Origin: JAIVJN01 sp036732565
GTDB taxonomy: Bacteria > Acidobacteriota > Vicinamibacteria > Vicinamibacterales > UBA2999
Direction: 5' to 3'
Assembly: GCA_036732565.1 (NCBI GenBank)
Contig: DAINCF010000131.1
Location: 1-15,160 of the forward strand
Length of the DNA: 15,160 nt
The notes below the pieces were generated by a model that was given only the letters and a program-made list of their open reading frames with translations, did not search any database and was not told the origin of the DNA. This document shows positions 1 through 7,694 of this stretch, in pieces (the stretch's first letter is position 1; each line of letters opens with the position of its first letter). Both the position numbers and the translations under genes were made by a program.

Positions 1-717
1 GTCTGCGAGCTGCTGGTTGTTGGCGACCTGCGCGACGGGATGGTGGACGATGCCGATGTGGCGCGGGTGCCGGCGTACGTAGGCATCCGATTTCTGCCGA
101 TCATCGACATGACGCCGGTGGTTGACGTCACCGTGCCCGTCCTCACACTGCACGAACGACGTCCCGTGGTCGAGGAGCGGCGCGTGCATCTGAACCCACG
201 TGACAGTGTGGTCGAGGGCAAAGCGGAGCGGACCCCGGCTGGTGCTGCCGGTCCTTTGGAGGTACGAGCGGCGCCCGAGGATCAACGCGTGGCCGCTGCC
301 GCTCTGACGGCGCTGCTCGACGAGGGCATCGTGGTCGATGCGCCGCGCCGCGTCATCGTCGTGTGGCCCGGCGGTGCGGAGCCGTCGGTGACCGACGATC
401 GGGCACGGATCATTCGCCTCGCGGAACGACCGAGCGGAGCCGACGCGGTCGTGACCCTGCGTCGGATTGCGGTTGAGACGCTCGACGATGCGACTACACC
501 TCGTGAGCCCCGGCGCGCATCCGCGGCCGATCTCGCGCGCTGGTCGCGACCTTCTGGCCAAATACCCAGCGATGCGGTCAGACAGGACGAGGGTGATCGC
601 CGCCTGTTCTGGGGCCTGGCGCTTGGGCTGTTGCTGGCCGAGTGGCTGCTGCGTCGCGCGGAGCCTCCGCAGGCTGGACGGGCGGACGCGGTTGGCGAGG
701 AGGAGCTCGTTGCCTGA
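1..717 (+). CDS. Bat-type membrane protein, 5'-truncated by the window edge
   Basis: The reading frame is open from base 1 to the TGA at 715-717, giving 238 residues with no start in view, so this is the C-terminal part of a longer protein. The visible start (LLVVGDLRDGMVDDADVARVP) resembles the region after a von Willebrand A-like core in BatA-type aerotolerance proteins, where a sentence-like 'log of events' segment is followed by beta-rich domains. A single membrane segment lies near the end (about residues 202-217, LFWGLALGLLLAEWLL), followed by Arg-Arg and a short acidic tail. The same ending occurs in the protein at 2752-4488. It overlaps the next gene by 8 nt, so the two are co-transcribed and probably translationally coupled. 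Bat assignment is from architecture and context; no catalytic motif is visible. The ATG at 40 is unlikely to be the start because the homologous-looking sequence continues upstream of it. Confidence 0.6.
   Translation, partial: VCELLVVGDLRDGMVDDADVARVPAYVGIRFLPIIDMTPVVDVTVPVLTLHERRPVVEERRVHLNPRDSVVEGKAERTPAGAAGPLEVRAAPEDQRVAAAALTALLDEGIVVDAPRRVIVVWPGGAEPSVTDDRARIIRLAERPSGADAVVTLRRIAVETLDDATTPREPRRASAADLARWSRPSGQIPSDAVRQDEGDRRLFWGLALGLLLAEWLLRRAEPPQAGRADAVGEEELVA
697..705 (+). promoter_or_regulatory. Ribosome binding site that fixes the TTG start of the DUF4175-like gene
   Basis: The purine run GAGGAGGAG lies inside the last codons of the upstream Bat-type gene and ends 4 nt before the TTG at 710. 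This is the strongest Shine-Dalgarno match near the gene. It supports the TTG rather than the upstream in-frame ATG at 467, which would add an Arg- and Cys-rich stretch that is a shadow of the upstream gene. Confidence 0.65.
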
Positions 718-2755
718 AAGCCCGGTCGCCTCGAGGCGCGAAGAGACTCGTGCGCCACATGCGCTCGTGGCCGCGGTTCGACGGCGGCTTCTGAGCATCC
801 TCGTGCTCGAGGCCATCGGCGTCGGCTTGGTCCTGGCCGGGGCTCTCGTTGTCGCGGCAAGGGCGTTCGGCTTTCGCGGACCGCAGGTCTCGACGATCGC
901 AGCCCTTGCCGGCATGGTGACAGCAATTGTCGTCGCGATTCGAGGCCGCCGTCGGTTGACGCCCATGTCCGTCGCGGCGGAGATAGAGCGGCGCGCACCC
1001 GTGCTCGACAACCTCCTCGTGACCATCGTCGAGCTCGAGCAGAGGCCGCGACCGGTGCACCCGCTGATCGAGAGTGAGCTGCGCCGGCAGGCGGCTGCGC
1101 GCGTTGCAGATGTCCAGCCTTCAGCGGTCGCGCCTCTTGGTCGCGCATCGGCCTTGGCGGTCACGCTCGCACTCGGTGCTGTTCTGGTGTGGGCGCGGAT
1201 TGGCGGAGTCGATGCTTCGACTCCCGCGTCGACGCCGGCACTCGATGTCGCGCGAGGACTGGAAGTGCAGCAGCCGCACGTGACCATGGTGATCACGCCG
1301 CCGCCGTACACATCCCTGCCGCCCACGACGGCTCGTGATGCTGAGCACGGTCGCGTCGAGGTCCTCGAGGGGAGCCGAGTGCGAATCGAGGTTGCGCCGG
1401 TCGAGGCCGACGTGCAACTCGTCGAGACAGGTCGAGCGCCGCTCACGTTCCAGCGAAGCGGTGACGTTGGCTGGCTGGAGCTGACGGCCGACCGGACCCA
1501 GTTTCTCCTCGTGAGGTTTGCGGGGGCTTCGACGATTCCCGATCGGCTGCTGGCGCTGCTCGTGAAGCCTGACGCCGCGCCCGTGGTGCGTATTCGCCAA
1601 CCGGCCCGCGACCTGATGTTCCCGGAGCCTCGAGGCCGCGTGAAAGTGGAGGTCGAGGCCACTGACGATCTGGCGTTGAACGCGCTGTCGCTCCGCTACA
1701 CGCGTGTGTTCGGCTCTGGTGAGAGCACCATCTTCCAGGAAGGCGACTGGCCGCTGCGTGTCGAACGGGTCGAGCGCGGGCAGTGGCATGCCACGAGCGA
1801 GATCTCGCTCGAGGATCTGCAGCTGGAGGAGGGGGACACGCTCGTGTATCGGGCGACGACTCGCGACCTGCGTCCAGGGCGCGATCCGTCGAGCTCCGAG
1901 GCGTATCTGCTCGAAGTCGGCAAGCTCGGGGCGGCTCCGTCTGCAGGCTTCTCACTGCCCGAAGACAAGGATCGGCAGGCGCTGAGCCAGCAGATGCTCA
2001 TCGTCAAGACCGAGCGCCTGCATGCGCAGCGGACGCGGCTCTCGCGCGCCGAGTTCGAAGACCAGGCGCGACTGCTGGCGGTCGAACAACGCATGGTCCG
2101 GGCCGAGTTCGTGTTCATGACCGGCGGGGAAGTGCAGGACGAAGTCGAGGAGGCGGAGCACTCGCACGATCTTGCCGAGGGGCGATTCGAGAACGAGGGA
2201 CAGGTCGAGCTGCTGACGGCGATTCGCGAGATGTCGCGCGCCGAGGCCCGCCTCAACGACGCGGCGACGGAACCCGCGCTGGTGTTCGAGCGTGCCGCCT
2301 TGAAGGCGCTGCAGCGTGCCTTCGATCGTCGTCGCTACCTCCTGCGCACGATGCCGGAGCGCGCCCGGATCGACCAGACGCGACGATTGACTGGAACCCT
2401 GAGTGACGCGCGCTCGTGGCGCCGGCCGGGAACGGCGGCCCGGCGTGCCGTGGATGTCGAGACGTTCGACGCGCTGGCTCGTGACCTCGCGGCCAGCCGT
2501 CTGTCTGGCGAGCTCGGGCCGCTGGCGGTGCGGTTCGCCAGCATCGATCCCAACGCGGCCGAGATTCAGCAAGCGGCCCTGCGACTGTCGGCTGGGGCCG
2601 CGTTGGAGGCCGAGCGAAGCGCCGCGATCGATGAAGCCCTGCGCCTGCTGGCGGAGCGCGCGCGCAAAGCGCTGTTCCCGACGCGCACGTGGGTGGCCCG
2701 GGATCCCGCTGCCGGACGATATGCGGATGCTGTCGCGCAAGAGGGCAAACGATGA
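710..2755 (+). CDS. DUF4175-like membrane protein
   Basis: The frame is 681 residues from the TTG at 710. Three hydrophobic segments lie near the N-terminus, at about residues 28-51, 59-78 and 145-163. After these comes a long extracytoplasmic part. Residues 190-205 (VTMVITPPPYTSLPP) match the 'I-PP-YT-LPP' segment seen at the start of the soluble region of DUF4175 / TIGR02302-type proteins. Residues 300-405 form a beta-sandwich-like stretch with DLALNALSLRY, again typical of that family. The C-terminal 250 residues (about 420-681) are charged and helical and probably form coiled coils. No enzyme motif is seen and the family function is unknown. Proteins of this type sit in MoxR/DUF58/Bat operons, and here the gene overlaps Bat-type genes at both ends (8 nt before, 4 nt after), which supports a shared membrane complex. 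Family call is fairly sure; function is not. Confidence 0.72.
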   Translation: MPESPVASRREETRAPHALVAAVRRRLLSILVLEAIGVGLVLAGALVVAARAFGFRGPQVSTIAALAGMVTAIVVAIRGRRRLTPMSVAAEIERRAPVLDNLLVTIVELEQRPRPVHPLIESELRRQAAARVADVQPSAVAPLGRASALAVTLALGAVLVWARIGGVDASTPASTPALDVARGLEVQQPHVTMVITPPPYTSLPPTTARDAEHGRVEVLEGSRVRIEVAPVEADVQLVETGRAPLTFQRSGDVGWLELTADRTQFLLVRFAGASTIPDRLLALLVKPDAAPVVRIRQPARDLMFPEPRGRVKVEVEATDDLALNALSLRYTRVFGSGESTIFQEGDWPLRVERVERGQWHATSEISLEDLQLEEGDTLVYRATTRDLRPGRDPSSSEAYLLEVGKLGAAPSAGFSLPEDKDRQALSQQMLIVKTERLHAQRTRLSRAEFEDQARLLAVEQRMVRAEFVFMTGGEVQDEVEEAEHSHDLAEGRFENEGQVELLTAIREMSRAEARLNDAATEPALVFERAALKALQRAFDRRRYLLRTMPERARIDQTRRLTGTLSDARSWRRPGTAARRAVDVETFDALARDLAASRLSGELGPLAVRFASIDPNAAEIQQAALRLSAGAALEAERSAAIDEALRLLAERARKALFPTRTWVARDPAAGRYADAVAQEGKR

Positions 2756-4488
2756 CCCCCGGTGCTGTGCTGCGTGCTGTGGCCGTGCTGATCGCGGTGC
2801 TTGGCGCGATCGACCCGGCGATCACGCTCGCGCGTCGCGTCCGAGAGCCGCTCGTGCTCGCGCTGAACAGCACCCAGCCCGCGGCCCTGACGTCGGCGGC
2901 ACGAGTGCGCGAGCTGCTCCAGGGCGAGTACGACATTCGCCTGAGGAACGTCAGCGAGGCAGCGGGAGTCCCTGTCTGCAGTGCCGGAGAGTCATGCGTC
3001 CTGATCGGCGACGATCGGTGGCCCAGTGACGTCGTTGATGTTGCGGCGCGCCTGGTGGGCGCGGTTCGCGTCCCAGCTCGAACGGATGCACACGTCACCA
3101 TCGCGAGCGTGGCTGTACCCGCTGCTTCGTACGCCAGCGCCGTAGGGCGCCTGATGGTCGAGGCTACCGCCCTGGGAGTGGCGGGGCAGACCTCGACGAT
3201 CGATGTATTCGACGGGGACGTGCCGGTCGGCCGCGTCGTGCACACGTGGGCGGGCGACGGTCCCGTCACACTTCCGGTTGAGTGGTGGCCTCTGGCCGCC
3301 GGCGTGCGCCAACTATCGGTTCGAGCCTCCCGCGGTGACAGCCGTGACGATCAGACGAACGTCGGCGTGGAGGTGCGCACGACGCCGTACAACGTCCTCG
3401 TCTACGACACGAGGCCGACGTGGACGTCGACGTTCGTGCGGCGCGCGATCGAGCGCGATCCCCGCCTCGCCCTGCGCGTGGTGGCGCGCCTGGGGCCGCG
3501 CCTGCAGGTCACCGGCGGTGAGCCGTTTCGCTTGGACGAGACGACGCTGACGGAGGCATCCGCGGTGATCGTCGGCGCGCCAGAAGAACTGTCGGCGCAG
3601 GACGTCAACCTTCTGGAGCGATTCGTCCGCGTCCGCGGAGGCTCGTTGATCCTTGTGCCCGATCGTCGGCCGACCGGTCCGATCGCGCGACTGCTGCCGT
3701 CACCGATGACCGAGCGGCTCGAGCCTGCACCAGTCCCGGTCGGCGCGTGGCGCGCGTCCGAGCTGCTCGTGTTTCCGCGCGCGCGGGCCGAGTTGGCGAT
3801 CCTCGCAAGCGTACGCGGCGAAGCGGTCGTCCTCGCAGCGCCGTCGGGGAACGGTCGCATCCTCGTGTCGGGAGCCATGGATGCCTGGCGGTATCGAGAT
3901 GCGGACGCCAACGCCTTCGATGGCGCGTGGCGAAGTCTCATTCCGGATGTGGCCATGGCGGGCGGGCGGGTGCTCGAGGTCTTCCTCAATCGGTCCGTCG
4001 TGCAGCCTGCCGAAGAGGTTCACGCCACCGTGCTCGCGCGCGCCATGGCGCCGCTCGATGCGACCGTCGGCGTCAGCGCCACGCTCGCCTGTGCAGGTGA
4101 GCAGCCGCGTGACGTTCGGCTTTGGCCGTCCGGCGATCGGCGTCGATTTCAGGCGCGGTTCGTCCCGGCCGCGCCGGGAACCTGCCAGCTCACCGTCTCC
4201 TCGAGCGCACCGGTCGTTGCCACCGACACCGCATCGCTGGTCGTCTCTGAAGATTTCCGTGACCAAGCCCCAGCCCAACCCTCGAGCCCCAAGCCCCAAG
4301 CCTTTGAAGGTGCTCGCCTCGTCGAGGCCGGGGACGAAATGACCTTGGCCAGGGACGTGCAGCGCGTGATGCCTGCGACGATGGCGCCGACCGACGTGCG
4401 CGCGATGCGATCGCCGTGGTGGATCGTGCCGTTCGCCGCGTGTCTCGGCGTCGAGTGGTGGCTGCGGCGCAGGCGCGGGCTGAGATAA
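2752..4488 (+). CDS. Bat-type membrane protein with a glutamine-amidotransferase-like core
   Basis: The ATG at 2752 overlaps the preceding TGA (ATGA), giving 578 residues; an in-frame start at 2689 lies inside the upstream gene and is rejected. A hydrophobic N-terminal segment (about 5-26) acts as a signal or anchor. Residues 213-305 (NVLVYDTRPTW to GGSLILVPD) form the Rossmann-like, class I glutamine-amidotransferase-like core found in Bat-family membrane proteins. The usual catalytic Cys-His-Glu set is not evident, so an enzymatic role is doubtful. A beta-sandwich region follows (about 407-500), then a Pro-rich linker and one membrane segment (about 555-570, WWIVPFAACLGVEWWL) with an Arg-rich cytoplasmic tail. 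Residues 510-516 (PSSPKPQ) are encoded by a repeat that also occurs outside genes in this window. It ends 11 nt before tldD, suggesting one transcript. Family call rests on fold pattern and neighbours. Confidence 0.65.
   Translation: MTPGAVLRAVAVLIAVLGAIDPAITLARRVREPLVLALNSTQPAALTSAARVRELLQGEYDIRLRNVSEAAGVPVCSAGESCVLIGDDRWPSDVVDVAARLVGAVRVPARTDAHVTIASVAVPAASYASAVGRLMVEATALGVAGQTSTIDVFDGDVPVGRVVHTWAGDGPVTLPVEWWPLAAGVRQLSVRASRGDSRDDQTNVGVEVRTTPYNVLVYDTRPTWTSTFVRRAIERDPRLALRVVARLGPRLQVTGGEPFRLDETTLTEASAVIVGAPEELSAQDVNLLERFVRVRGGSLILVPDRRPTGPIARLLPSPMTERLEPAPVPVGAWRASELLVFPRARAELAILASVRGEAVVLAAPSGNGRILVSGAMDAWRYRDADANAFDGAWRSLIPDVAMAGGRVLEVFLNRSVVQPAEEVHATVLARAMAPLDATVGVSATLACAGEQPRDVRLWPSGDRRRFQARFVPAAPGTCQLTVSSSAPVVATDTASLVVSEDFRDQAPAQPSSPKPQAFEGARLVEAGDEMTLARDVQRVMPATMAPTDVRAMRSPWWIVPFAACLGVEWWLRRRRGLR
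4264..4302. repeat. CCCAAGCC-type repeat inside a coding sequence
   Basis: This is a run of imperfect AAGCCCC / CAGCCC / AACCC units. Bases 4283-4300 (CGAGCCCCAAGCCCCAAG) are identical to 6141-6158. Here the repeat is translated, in frame, as the Pro/Ser/Lys/Gln-rich linker before the C-terminal membrane segment of the Bat-type protein. Confidence 0.75.
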
Positions 4489-4499
4489 AGTAGTCGGTC

Positions 4500-6092
4500 A
4501 TGCAGACCAGACGCGAGTTCACCAAGGCGCTGGGCCTCGGCACGCTCGGCCTTGGGCTGTCGCCGTCGTTGACCTACGCCCGGCAGAACAGCGACCCGTT
4601 TCAAGCCATCAAAGACCCGAAGTATCGCAACTGGTCCGAGGACGCGCTGCGCGAAGCGAAGCGCCTCGGGTGCAGCTACGCGGACGTTCGTTTCACCCGC
4701 AACCGTTCGCATGGCCTCGCCGTCCGCAATGGCCAGCTGACCTCAGCGGGCAACATCGGCTTCGGTCAGTTCGGTGACGAGGAGACCTACGGATTCGGCG
4801 TCCGCGTGATCCACAGCGGCGTCTGGGGCTTCTCGAGCAGTCCAGTGGTGACACCCGAGGAAATCACACGCATCGTCGGAGTGGCCGCCGAGGTGGCGCG
4901 CGCGAGTGCCCTGGCCAAGAAGTTCGACGTGCGGCTCACGCCGGTGAAGCCCTACGACACCTTCTGGCAGACCAAGATCGATCGCGATCCGTGGTCGGTG
5001 CCGTTGGAAGAGAAGGTCGCGCTGCTGGTCAAGGCGACCGACGGCATGCAGAAGAACAAGGACGTGATTTTCGCCAACGCGGCGATGAACTTCAATCACG
5101 AGTGGAAGTTTCTCGCGACCACTGAAGGGTCGTTCATCGAGCAGGTGTTCTACTACGCTTCGGTCAGCATGAGCGCGACCGCCCGGCGCGATGGTCGGGT
5201 CAAGACGCGGGAGTACAACCCCGGCAGCCAGACGCGCGGCTGGGAGTTCGTCGTCGAGAAGGACCTGCCTGGCAACGCCGAGCGCGTGGCCGCGGAGGCC
5301 GTCGAGCACGCGATGGCCAAACCCGTGGGATCGGGCTTGAAGGACCTGCTCTTGATGCCCTCGCACTCCGCGCTGACCATTCACGAGATCATCGCCCACC
5401 CCACGGAGCTGGATCGCATCGTCGGCTACGAAGCCAACTACGCGGGCACGAGCTTCATCACGCTCAAGGATCTCAAGACGTTGAAGTACGGCTCGAAGCT
5501 GATGAACGTCTACGCGGATCGCACGCATCCGGGCGGCATGTCGACCGTCGGGTACGACGACGATGGCGTCGAGGCGCAGCGGTGGCCGCTCGTACAGGAA
5601 GGGATCCTCGTGGGGTTGCAGACCAACCGCGAGACCGCGCACTACATGGGCGAGACGACATCGCGCGGCTGCACGTTTGCGAATCACTGGCGGAACTATC
5701 CGTTCCTGCGAATGCCGAACGTGCAGATGGAGGCCGGGCCCAAGGGATCGCCGACAGTGGATCAGATGATCGCCGACATCAAGGACGGCGTCCTGGTGGA
5801 CGGACAGGGAAGCTTCAGCATCGACCAGCAGCGCTACAACGGGCAGTTCGGCGGCGACGCGTGGTGGGAAATCAAGAACGGCAAGAAGACGCGGATGGTC
5901 ACCGACTTCACCTACAACGCCATCACCACGGACTTCTGGGCCAACCTCGATGCCATCGGTCCGCCCGAGGCGTGGGAGCACCACGGCATGGGCGGCGACG
6001 CGAAAGGGCAGCCGGTGCAATCGAACCGTCCCTCGCACGGCTCCGCCCCGATGCTGATTCGGCGCGTCATGGTCGGCGCCGCCTTTTCGTAG
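4500..6092 (+). CDS. tldD: TldD-family metalloprotease with a twin-arginine signal (first copy)
   Basis: This 530-residue protein belongs to the TldD/PmbA family, zinc metalloproteases that work as TldD-TldE heterodimers on unfolded or small peptide substrates (E. coli: microcin B17 leader, CcdA). It starts MQTRREFTKALGLG, a close match to the Tat consensus (S/T)RRxFLK, then a Gly/Leu-rich hydrophobic stretch and a possible cleavage site after TYA (residue 27). The TldD N-terminal domain follows (LGCSYADVRF at 57-65, GVRVIHSGVWGF at 100-111). The active-site motif HEIIAH is at 295-300, with conserved HPTELDRIVGYEANYAGTSF after it. The C-terminal domain includes RGCTFANHWRNYPFLRMPN (389-407). 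Cys454, which I recall as a zinc ligand near the C-terminus of E. coli TldD, falls on Gly499 in the segment GGDAKGQPVQ. Length exceeds E. coli TldD (481) mainly by the signal region. It lies 11 nt after the Bat-type gene with only a weak upstream purine stretch. Confidence 0.88.
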   Translation: MQTRREFTKALGLGTLGLGLSPSLTYARQNSDPFQAIKDPKYRNWSEDALREAKRLGCSYADVRFTRNRSHGLAVRNGQLTSAGNIGFGQFGDEETYGFGVRVIHSGVWGFSSSPVVTPEEITRIVGVAAEVARASALAKKFDVRLTPVKPYDTFWQTKIDRDPWSVPLEEKVALLVKATDGMQKNKDVIFANAAMNFNHEWKFLATTEGSFIEQVFYYASVSMSATARRDGRVKTREYNPGSQTRGWEFVVEKDLPGNAERVAAEAVEHAMAKPVGSGLKDLLLMPSHSALTIHEIIAHPTELDRIVGYEANYAGTSFITLKDLKTLKYGSKLMNVYADRTHPGGMSTVGYDDDGVEAQRWPLVQEGILVGLQTNRETAHYMGETTSRGCTFANHWRNYPFLRMPNVQMEAGPKGSPTVDQMIADIKDGVLVDGQGSFSIDQQRYNGQFGGDAWWEIKNGKKTRMVTDFTYNAITTDFWANLDAIGPPEAWEHHGMGGDAKGQPVQSNRPSHGSAPMLIRRVMVGAAFS

Positions 6093-6099
6093 ATCGTAC

Positions 6100-6125
6100 G
6101 TAGGGGCCGGCCTTCAGGCCGGCCC
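6100..6125 (+). repeat. REP-like element: GTAG plus hairpin
   Basis: A GTAG tetranucleotide (6100-6103) leads directly into a perfect inverted repeat, GGGCCGGCC at 6104-6112 and GGCCGGCCC at 6117-6125, around a TTCA loop. It begins 8 nt after the tldD stop. A GTAG or GGAG head in front of a GC-rich hairpin is the form of REP elements mobilised by RAYT transposases. It may also act as a 3' mRNA hairpin; there is no T-tract, so a standard intrinsic terminator is unlikely. Confidence 0.65.
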
Positions 6126-6140
6126 GCGTGGGCCAGGCCG

Positions 6141-6158
6141 CGAGCCCCAAGCCCCAAG
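6141..6158. repeat. CCCAAGCC-type repeat abutting the pmbA ribosome binding site
   Basis: These 18 bases (CGAGCCCCAAGCCCCAAG) are an exact copy of 4283-4300. Their 3' end merges with the purine stretch AAGGCGAGG (6156-6164), which serves as the probable ribosome binding site of the following gene, 6 nt before its ATG at 6171. Confidence 0.75.
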
Positions 6159-6170
6159 GCGAGGATCAGA

Positions 6171-7526
6171 ATGAGCTATTCACGCGACGAAGTGAAGAAG
6201 ATCACCGACAAGGTGCTCAACATGTGTCAGGCGGATGCGGTCGAAGTCCGCTTCACGGGCGGCGAACGATCGGCGACGCGCTTTGCGAACTCGAGCATCA
6301 CCGCCAACCTGATCGAGCACGACCAGGAAGTGCAGATCACGGTCTTCTATGGGCAGAAGACCGCCACCGCCAGCACGCATCAATTCGACGATGAGTCGTT
6401 GAAGCGGACGATTCAGCAGGTCCAGGAGCTGGCCAAGCGGAAGCCCGAGAATCCCGAGCTGATGCCGCCGGTCAAGCCGCCGCAGAACTACGTCGACATC
6501 AATGCCGCGTTGCCGTCGGCGGTCGGCTTCGGCCCCGCCGAGCGCGCGCAGATGGTCAAGGCGAGCACCGAGATCTGCGAGAAGAAAGGTGTGCTCGGGG
6601 CCGGCTACATCCCGAAGTTCCACTTCACGGATGCCATCGCGAACTCCGAGGGCCTGTTCAGCTACTTTCAGTACGCGGACGCGAGCTTCATCCTGACCTG
6701 CCGCACGCCGGACCAGACGGGCTCGGGCTGGGCGGGCACCACGGGCGTGAAGGACATCAAGAACATCGACGCCGCCGCGCTCACTGAAGTGGCGGCGGAC
6801 AAGGCGCTCAAGTCGCGGAAGCCGCGGGCCGTCGAGCCGGGCAACTACACGGTGATCCTCGAGCCGCGCCCCGCCGCACGCTTTCTGCAGCTGATGCTCG
6901 GGTCGCTCGACGCTCGCGCGGCTGAAGAGGGCCGCAGCTTCATGAGCGGCAAGGAACGCGGCATGACGAAGTTGGGCGAGAAGGTGTTTGGCGACAACTT
7001 CACGCTGCGCAGCGAAATCGGCCACCCGATCCTGCGGCAGTCGCCCGTCGGCGAAGGCGGCCTGGCGGCCAAGAGCGTCACCTGGATCGAAAAAGGGGTC
7101 GTCAAGAACCTGTACTACAGCCGCTACTGGGCGCAGCAGCAGAAGAAGGAACCGACCGCCACCACCGCCGGGATGAGCCTCGTCGTCGACGGTGGCACCG
7201 CGACGGTGGAGGAGATGATCAAGTCGACCAAGCGCGGTCTGCTGGTCACGTTCTTCTGGTACATCCGCGGCGTGGATCAGATGACGCTGCTCAACACGGG
7301 GATGACGCGCGATGGGTTGTTCCTGATCGAGAACGGGGAGATCGTCGGCCCGGTGCAGAATTTCCGGTGGAACGAGTCGCCGGCCGTGGGCTTCAACAAC
7401 ATCAGCATGCTCGGCCGTCCCGTCGCGATGCACACGGGCGAAGCCTACGACAACCCCGGCACCGCGCTCGTGCCGGCGATGAAGATCGAAGACTTCACGA
7501 TGACGTCGATTTCACCGGCGGTGTAG
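6171..7526 (+). CDS. pmbA: TldE/PmbA-family protein, partner subunit of TldD
   Basis: This 451-residue protein has the TldD/PmbA fold but no HExxxH motif, as expected of the non-catalytic TldE (PmbA) subunit. Visible family features are the N-terminal ADAVEVRFTGGERSATRFANSS (21-42), LEPRPAARFLQLML (230-243) at the place where TldD carries its zinc motif, and the C-terminal TRDGLFLIENGEIVGPVQNFRW (379-400). Length matches E. coli PmbA (about 450). The start at ATG 6171 follows AAGGCGAGG by 6 nt. No signal peptide, hydrophobic N-terminus or twin-arginine is present, unlike the two flanking TldDs. TldD and TldE are known to act as heterodimers, so this protein could pair with either TldD if they share a compartment. 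It is separated from tldD by 78 nt holding two repeats, and from the second tldD by 168 nt. Confidence 0.88.
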   Translation: MSYSRDEVKKITDKVLNMCQADAVEVRFTGGERSATRFANSSITANLIEHDQEVQITVFYGQKTATASTHQFDDESLKRTIQQVQELAKRKPENPELMPPVKPPQNYVDINAALPSAVGFGPAERAQMVKASTEICEKKGVLGAGYIPKFHFTDAIANSEGLFSYFQYADASFILTCRTPDQTGSGWAGTTGVKDIKNIDAAALTEVAADKALKSRKPRAVEPGNYTVILEPRPAARFLQLMLGSLDARAAEEGRSFMSGKERGMTKLGEKVFGDNFTLRSEIGHPILRQSPVGEGGLAAKSVTWIEKGVVKNLYYSRYWAQQQKKEPTATTAGMSLVVDGGTATVEEMIKSTKRGLLVTFFWYIRGVDQMTLLNTGMTRDGLFLIENGEIVGPVQNFRWNESPAVGFNNISMLGRPVAMHTGEAYDNPGTALVPAMKIEDFTMTSISPAV

Positions 7527-7548
7527 CCACGATCCGGCTTCGATGGGT

Positions 7549-7576
7549 GTAGGGGCGGTTCGCGAACCGCCCCTAC
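7549..7576. repeat. 28-bp perfect palindrome, REP-like, headed by GTAG on both strands
   Basis: GTAGGGGCGGTTCG is followed directly by its exact reverse complement, so the element reads GTAG-plus-hairpin on both strands. It lies 22 nt after the pmbA stop. A 27-bp copy with one G missing lies at 13705-13731, and the first eight bases match the element at 6100. No T-tract follows. Confidence 0.8.
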
Positions 7577-7580
7577 GCGA

Positions 7581-7664
7581 CACCAAGACACGGAGAATGG
7601 CTTTAGAAGAGAATCCTTGGTGCCTTGGTGGCCACACGTCTTCGTGACCTTCGTGCCTTGGCGG
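7581..7664. repeat. CCTTGGTG-type short tandem array with an inverted arm
   Basis: CCTTGGTG is repeated head to tail at 7615-7622 and 7623-7630, then recurs with changes as TCTTCGTGA (7639-7647), CCTTCGTG (7648-7655) and CCTTGGCGG (7656-7664). The inverted form CACCAAG stands at 7581-7587 and can pair with CTTGGTG downstream. It fills the gap before the second tldD, which is why the in-frame ATG at 7617 is rejected as a start: it would translate the array. Confidence 0.65.
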
Positions 7665-7681
7665 CAAATCGTGAGCGTTAC

Positions 7682-7687
7682 AAAGGA
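7682..7687 (+). promoter_or_regulatory. Ribosome binding site of the second tldD
   Basis: AAAGGA ends 7 nt before ATG 7695. Together with the Tat motif that starts at this methionine (MNRRDFVKTL), it fixes the start 26 codons downstream of the longest in-frame ATG. Confidence 0.65.
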
Positions 7688-7694
7688 CTCCTTT

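Noticed and set aside
467..709. Upstream extension of the DUF4175-like gene from the ATG at 467
   Set aside because: The extension is Arg/Cys-rich shadow sequence of the preceding gene; a strong ribosome binding site and the membrane domain support the TTG at 710.
4743..6038. Long minus-strand frame opposite the first tldD (also 7512-9221 opposite the second and 6180-7433 opposite pmbA)
   Set aside because: Long antisense frames are expected in GC-rich genes; they are rich in Arg, His and Val and have no family motif.
7617..7694. Upstream start of the second tldD at ATG 7617
   Set aside because: It would translate the CCTTGGTG array and bury the Tat motif; AAAGGA before ATG 7695 is the better start.
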